A stretch of DNA of 64,000 nucleotides from assembly GCA_947579665.1 (NCBI GenBank), contig OX388348.1:16120001-16184000 (forward strand). Direction: 5' to 3'. Shown piece by piece: positions 57,201 through 64,000 of this stretch (position 1 is the stretch's first letter; the number at the start of each line of letters is the position of its first letter). Below the pieces are notes generated by a model. That model had not been told where the DNA came from. It did no database searches and worked only from the letters and a program-made list of their open reading frames with translations. Source of the DNA: Sympetrum striolatum. Lineage: Eukaryota > Arthropoda > Insecta > Odonata > Libellulidae. The translations under genes and the position numbers were made by a program.

Positions 57201-59649
57201 TACGAGGGAAAGAGGAGGGATGGGTGAAAGGAACCGTAATTCGATTTGTTGGAGGCGTTTGTGTCCGCAGTTATGGCACGGAGGCATTTCTGCGAGCGAA
57301 GATTTATACACCGTCTGATAGTGCTGACGGAGGTGATTTCAATTCCAGATCTGCGGTGTTCTGCTCCGCGCGACGCTTTTGGGATATATTTGACAAGTTG
57401 TTACGCTGCTCGAGCGAGGTTTGAAGGAAAATGAACCTCGGATTCCCGGAGATTCATGCAGTATAACTTTAGTTTTCATTGAGGGAGCTTTGGGGAACGA
57501 GTTGCCAACGAGGAGATTGATGGGAAACCGTTACTTAGGAATGTAAGGGGAGTAAAAATTGAGAGATGGATTACTAGTCGCCAAATACCTTTTTACTGTA
57601 TATCTATCATCGCCCGACTACTACAGAGCAAAAAAGTTAAAGAAAGCTAGACGTTGAAATCGAGTTTCGAAGAAGTGGCTTTGTGGAAAGAGAAATCTTT
57701 CTAAAACCTATCAAAAGAGCATGATCTCTAAATATCAAACATCCAAGGCTACCTTTAAAGGTATCGGATGATTTCATAGGTTGTTTATGATTCTTTCACG
57801 AATTAACTTGATCTGTCACAGCATTTCATATAAGACAGGCCTGTGTAACCTTTATGGCTTGGGGTAAAATTATGAATGTCATTAAAAACAGTAAAATTTT
57901 CTCAAAATAAAATATTCGTCTTCCGCATAAATTTTCGCATTTTTTTGTTTTGTTTCTGCTCCAAAAGTTGAATTTTAAGGTCAAAAACACACACATGTCT
58001 GATTGAACACCAGAATTTACTAAATAAATAGTTATTACAATATTAAAGCATTTTCTTTTCCTTAGACCCATCTATAGGTTCTCGCAATCATATTGCACTT
58101 ATTTCAGAATTTAAAAGGCATTACTTTCAGTTGATGAAAAACTAAATGCACAACATTTATACAATTAATTTTATGATTAATAGACTTTTATTCTATATGA
58201 AGAAGCAAATGTATAATTATTAATTTAATTAATTATTTATTACCTATTTTTAAGCGATACCTTTTCCAGAATTGTGATCATTTTAGCTACTTTTCCATTT
58301 GTATCTAGCGATATTTTCAAAATATTGGTATCTTTGCCTCAGAAGCGTCATTTAGTAAAGGTAATGTGGAATTAACTTGATAGGGAATACAAAATTTTGC
58401 TTATATTGGCATTAGGAAATCATAAAAACTAAAATACTTTACACTATTAAATATAATAGCTTAATTTACAAGCCCCAATCAGCTATTTCCTAGTACTGAT
58501 TTTAAGGTGTTTTTTCTAGCCGACATTACACAATTCAAACATAATGACTACTCTACAAATTCTTTTGATAACGAGTAATAATCCAAGGCAGCTCAAAGAG
58601 ATACATTCCTAAAATTAACTAAACTATTACGAAAAGATAAGGAGAGATGTTAAATTGCTTTTATTGTTTCGAGTCTGCTTAAGGCAACTAAAAGTAGCCT
58701 TCTTTATTTAACTAAATGAGAAACTGTAATTGGAGAAAGAATATTTTAATTGTGAATCAGAGATACCTTACAACGACAAAGAACTTTCTGAGATATTTCC
58801 ACCTTGTAATGGAAAATAATGAAAAATGAACGAACCTTATCCTTCACTACCAACCTTATCTTACAGATATGACCCTTAAAGTAGACAAAGAAGAATTTAA
58901 ATTTTGAATATTTTTTTAATGATTTTAGGAACATGAAGAATATATATTTAATTTACTTAATTTAAGTTATTTAATTACGATGATGGCATATTATGATGAA
59001 GAATTGATGAAGTAGAAATTTGTAACTAACACTTGGAAACTTGGAATACTTGGAATGCTTTATTCTTTTCATAAAAGCATTCCCATCTCTCTCCAAAGTT
59101 ATGTAACACTTTCTCAGAGAACCCAGTGATTTCCAAGAAATTCTCGTTTCCCTATTTCCGCGGTTTCTCCTACCTGTATTCTCGGAAATTTATAAGCTAA
59201 ACTGTCAATAATGCGCAAATATTCTGGAACAGGGAAAGTATCAACTCTACCGTTATCCAAAACTCTCACAGAGGTGATGAGAAATACAACCTTCCCTGGA
59301 AAACTTCGAGGAGTAAGGGAGTTAAGGAGTAATCTATATCTCCGGTTCTAACTTCGAAACCAAGGAAAATATTGTAAGTATAAGTATTAGGAATGATTAT
59401 CACTTAACTCACTGACAAGATTCTAGACTCTGTGAGACTTAGATGTCAAATTGAGATAATCACGTGTACCAAGTGACATTTTTATCAGAGTTAATTTTAT
59501 CATGTGTTTTTATATTAGAGTAAATCATTTTTGATGATTGTAAATATTCTATTATGTATACGCTGTAAAACACTACCTATCACTTACGAAAATGCTCTTT
59601 CTTCCTATGGAAACGTTTCAACTTTGTGTGACATATTGTATGTACTATT
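51240..59649. other. Intergenic DNA, no gene seen
   Basis: Mostly AT-rich. Two GC- and CpG-richer stretches, 52900-53690 and 56790-57560, stand out. They contain overlapping short open frames (53466-53675, 57224-57434) but no codon pattern or domain I recognise. They might be regulatory DNA or untranslated exons of a gene outside the window; this is a guess. Frames at 54392-54846 have no family match I can name. Confidence 0.45.
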
Positions 59650-59880
59650 TCTAATGGAGGAATTGTTAGCGTGCTCCAACTAATACGTCCGGGTTCAAGT
59701 CCCGTATAACCGAACTTTTCTGGTTTTGGAATGGTTATACTAGACCGACTTTCTCCAAAAGGGTTAGCGGCAGAAAGGCCAACCCACCGTAAAAATTAGC
59801 GCCAAATTACCATCTTCATCACCACCAATCATCAAACGCTATCAGCCGGATAAGGAAACAAGGATAAAAAGGAAAACAAC
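59650..59880 (+). mobile_element. tRNA-derived SINE-like element
   Basis: TTGTTAGCGTGCTCCAAC resembles an A box region, followed by CTAATACGTCC and an intact B box GGTTCAAGTCC at 59692-59702, flanked by CGG..CCG pairing. A body follows with AGGGTTAGCGGCAGAAAGG and CCAACCCACC, then a CATCATCACC-type stretch, before AT-rich DNA resumes near 59880. No clear tail or target duplication was found. tRNA head plus unrelated body is the SINE layout; no other copy lies in the window. Confidence 0.45.
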
Positions 59881-62800
59881 TCTCACTTATATATTAGCTA
59901 TATTTATACTGTGCATAATAAATAAATTTAAATCACTGAAGAATATAGTTTTTAGATCTTGAATATTACGGAAATATAAAAGTGTATAACAGAAACTCTG
60001 AACTAAAGATTTTCATTTTTTAATACATTAAACATTTTTAATACGATTTTATTTATTTATGGATTATGCAAAGGAAACAGTAACACTATAAAATGTTTAC
60101 GGAGAAATGGAATATTATTAGGCGGATGTTGTCTTTGACGATTTCAATCCTACTGATGAAAACTAAATGTAGAGAAATTAATGAAAAGCACCGTAGAGAA
60201 GTGAAGAGCCCTCGCGCAAGCAAAGGTGTATTTTCAAAACGATTCACCCGATAAAATTAACTGCTTCGATCAAAATATTCATGTTCTTCATTCATGCAAT
60301 GGTAATTCCTCGAGCTCGCACGCGTTAATTATGAGTAATTAACTCAAATTTCGGGCTGAAACATGAGAGTAAATGTAAATCGCTCGCGACAGCGGCACGT
60401 TTGATAAACAAACCCATTCATGCATCATGAATTGAAACAAGGAATGGGTTCGGATTTTGTTGCTCTGAACAAATGTATATATCCCTTAAGCCCATCAAAA
60501 GTAACATGAGGAAATCATTAGTGGATACAACTAATTTTCGCGAAGGTGACACCCACACACAACATTTACACAGGCTATCCTCCGCTCAATAAAAAGAGAA
60601 TTATTTGAATCCGCGATTGCGAGAGGCTATTTGGATTTGTTACGCTCTGGGGTAAACGATCAAGTTAGCTTAGGATTTGAGTCATTGCTTCCTATATTAA
60701 ATAGTGTTATATACAACAGAAACTCCCCAAAGCTTCTATTAATTATTACAATCGATAGTAATGAACGACATAACTCTAAAATCGTTAAACATTAAGAGGT
60801 ATATATTTTGAGTAATTTGTGTATATGTTATATGATGGATGCATACGTGTATTTGTATATGTATGATATTATTTTTTTTTTAAACTGCCACTACAATTGA
60901 GATCATTTCTCGCGTATGAGCCTACAACATAATCGAACACGTGACCACTTTCACCAAAGCTATCTTAAAGCTCCATAGATATTTTGGTACTAAGTATGAA
61001 GCTGCAAGAATGGCCAGATTAACGAAGCTTTCTATTGGGTTTACCTATGTTTTCTTTCCCACTAGAGCGCATTTCATGGAAAAATAATGATTTGATCTAT
61101 TGTGGATTTGAATTTATTTTTTATTTTAGGATATAGGCTTACGATAATATACTGGCAACTGTAACTAGTAAGCTCTTGGTACATACGAGTATTAATTATT
61201 ACCCATTCAGTAAAACGGCAGTTTCTGCTAAAAAAGGAAATAAAATTGTGAGCATGTGATCTGGTGCGGTTATCAGATAATTCTTCCTTAACTTAATAAA
61301 TTATACTTTGGAGATGTAGTAATGCCGCAGTCTTACTTGTACATTAATCACGAACATCAATTTCAGGTTACTTGAAGTTAAAGCGAGAGAGATTGATTTC
61401 ACCTAATCTCAAAGCCAATATTTCAAATCTTAAAATTCAGTCAATGTATAAACGATTATAGAAAAAACAATCCGCGATAAAAATTCATCGATCAGATCAC
61501 GACTGTCCTAAATTGATTGCATTTGGCCTAGAAACCCAACGCACCCGAACTATTCCGCAGGGTGTTAAAACTGCAACATGCTACATAAACATAACACTAC
61601 CGAGCACAAATAAATAACGAACGTTTTAAACCTTTATCGCTCCTAAAGCCGCCCTCCGCCGAGATTAAACGCGGAAGGAAAAGACAATTTTTTTCAAATA
61701 CACTCCATTTCGGTTATGGGTAACACAATGTAGGAATATTCCCGCAAACGAACCGTAAACTCAATGATAGCGTACGTTCGTAAGAGACTTGGAAATCGGG
61801 TTACAAAGGAGGAAATCTCACCGAGCCCCATCTGTATGGAAGGAAGTGAGCGCTGATAATACGCGCTATTTTTTCCGAAAATCCGGAAAATAAAAGCTGC
61901 CGCTCCGGCTACTTATCCTGCTGACCACGTTTAGTTTTGCGGCGGATTCATGATTCGCGGCAATGGACGATGAAAAGAATTTTGATTGCCATTGCGAGCG
62001 ACGTTTTGAATAAATTCTCCATCCCACAATAAACGTACCAACAGGAATTCGCGCGGAAGATATAGGCTGGAATTAAAATGAAAAATCGCTCACCCCGACC
62101 ATATTCAAACCGAGCTACCCATAGCCTCTATTGCCCCCGTACTGTTCCACTTCCATTATTCCCACTATTTTAAATTCCCTTCCCTGGCCCGCCCTGCCGC
62201 CTTTCTATTTTTCCCGTTTATTAGACATTTCCTTTTTTAACGGGCTACGTGATCTGCCCACCAAAGAACCCCGTGCCCTTTTTATTCTTCCTGGAAACGC
62301 CTTCCATTCGACTTTTCTTCCCAAATCTTTATATCCCGCAGCAAATATCACATAGTTGCCCGAGGCAATCGTGCAGTAGGTGTTTCTCTGTACAATTCCT
62401 TCTTAGGTATTTCCGATAAAAAAATTCCGTGACGTGGGGAATGATAAAAGATTCTCTCCGGTACTTTAAATAGACACATCTGTAACCTGGCTTATTATAT
62501 ATTTTTCCTCCTAGCTCACCGGCCATAATTTGGGGAAGATTTCCTTCCGGGTTGCATAATATTCATATTTCCTTATGCCACATTTCATACGTAAATGGGA
62601 AGCTATTTAAATATTTCGCCTATTAGAAAGCAAACAACGAATAGAATAGCATTTATATTGCGGATGAGAGCATCTGCAAAATGAATAACGTTAAATTTAC
62701 AGGAATAATATGGATGTTTTATGATGAGGAACTGATGTTAAAAGAGGCTTTCAGTGTTTTCCTTTAAAATGAAGGACATAATCGGACTTATGTCTGACCC

Positions 62801-64000
62801 TTTATTTCATTTTAATGTCTTTAAGTAAAAACTACCGAAAATAATTACGCATTCTGATCCTATTTTTCTAACCTCGAAGACTATTTATTCATTTTTATGC
62901 GCATGCATCAAGTATTATATATTCTGTTTAAATCAACCGCCTTATATATTTTTATGTAATGAATAGATTTAGTTTGTAATATTTTATGTGTGAATACATC
63001 TTAACTAATAAAATTTAAAATTATACAGCGTAAGTAATTACCTATTTTCAATTGGTGGACGATTTTTATATCAAAGTTTTCTATAATCAAATCATTTCTA
63101 CTTTTTTATACTAATTCGAAATCGAGAATGAAATTCCAAAATGCGACATTATACTATTCATTTGCCTGTTATTTGTGTTTGAAGTTTAATATGCATTGTC
63201 TTAAGTAATATTTTCAATGCATCAGTTTTTTTCTACTTTCTACTTGGTTGTATTACTTGACAATTAAGATGTATCTACCAAACTAGAGAACATCGTTTAT
63301 TCTCAACAAAATGGAAACTGACTTTTCTCTACGTAATCTGAATATGAAAATGCAATTTGTACAATAACAATATTTTATATGAGGTATGGTCTCGTTTTTC
63401 GGCTGTCTATACAATTATTTTTTACAAAAAATGACGATGTAAATACATCTCTTTTAATGGCTTACTATTTTGTACGCTTTTCCAAACTGTTACGAATATT
63501 TTAAGCGTTTTCCTCATTTCTCAATCTATAGGGATAAATTTCAGCTGTTTTTCTACTGCATTTATGTGATGAAATCTAATAAAACAGCATAAATATTATT
63601 AACTCTTGATCATATTATACTTAATTGTTAACTCATTGATTTCTGCTACTATGTTACAAACGATACATTTAATCAAAGCTTCTCGCATCTTATTGCTTTC
63701 ATTTAGATTTGGTTAAGGTTTGCTCGGCTCCACTCTAAATATATCTAAGTATCTCTGTCCTCCGTATTTTTATCCTTTGTCATCTCTTGTGACTAGCTGT
63801 AAAATTGAAACAGATAAATCCTTTTTTGTTTATTGTTTCTTGAACCAAATATTTGTAAATTTCGTTTATACTAGATAATCCCCTTGAAAACCTAATTTTA
63901 AAATCCTTGAGTTTTTCAAAGAAAACACATTTATTTACAGTCACTCTCTAACAGCATGTTATTTAAAACAATTATTTTAGCATAGCATAAATATGTAAAC
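59881..64000. other. Intergenic DNA, no gene seen
   Basis: AT-rich, with GC-richer stretches at 60300-60450 (TTAATTATGAGTAATTAA among CpG-containing sequence) and 61620-62350. The latter includes the open frame 62131-62355, which has no recognised domain. The ATTA-rich part near 60330 is the sort of sequence seen in homeodomain-bound enhancers, but nothing here demonstrates that. Confidence 0.45.

Noticed and set aside
62750..62825. Hairpin from AAAATGAAGGACATAA and its partner
   Set aside because: Pairing is broken by mismatches and indels; not clearly above chance in AT-rich DNA.

Overview
The window is AT-rich animal DNA, most likely arthropod and probably insect. Pointers are TTA/AAAT-type retrotransposon tails, tRNA-derived SINE-like pieces, a TTAA-flanked piggyBac relic, hairpin-ended Helentron-like repeats with internal (CA)n, and an intact two-ORF non-LTR retrotransposon. 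I recognise no host protein-coding gene. Short open frames outside the mobile elements look like chance frames in non-coding DNA.

Layout. 1-4007: intergenic DNA with retroelement fragments. 4008-8192: a compound repeat made of a six-unit module. Each unit of about 170 bp carries a tRNA T-arm/B-box-like hairpin. One module copy is inverted and truncated and two are in tandem; the last is interrupted by a hairpin-ended element. 8193-21668: intergenic, with SINE/LINE scraps and a CpG-rich patch. 21669-29670: a nest. A hairpin-ended element carries a (CA)n tract, and inside that tract sits an apparently intact, GC-rich Tx1-like LINE (22583-29088; ORF1 with a CCHC knuckle, ORF2 with endonuclease, reverse transcriptase and a C-terminal zinc knuckle). 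It is followed by a second CA stretch and a 382-bp G-rich insert with an ATA tail. 29671-41156: intergenic, with another hairpin-ended element (32346-33412), a LINE 3' end (35155-35234) and a tRNA-like fold (40344-40422). 41157-43970: a decayed piggyBac element. 44343-44582: a Penelope-like fragment with a 17-bp target duplication and two opposed hammerhead-like motifs in a perfect 79-bp inverted repeat. 47788-51239: three more hairpin-ended elements. 51240-64000: intergenic, with one SINE-like piece and several GC-richer patches.

The main biological theme is nesting. A family of hairpin-ended elements (six copies, two subfamilies) carries CA tracts into new places. In one copy that tract has become the landing site of a LINE and apparently of a second insert. 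The second theme is tRNA-like structure repeated at near-nucleosomal spacing at 4-8 kb, which I cannot assign to any family I know.
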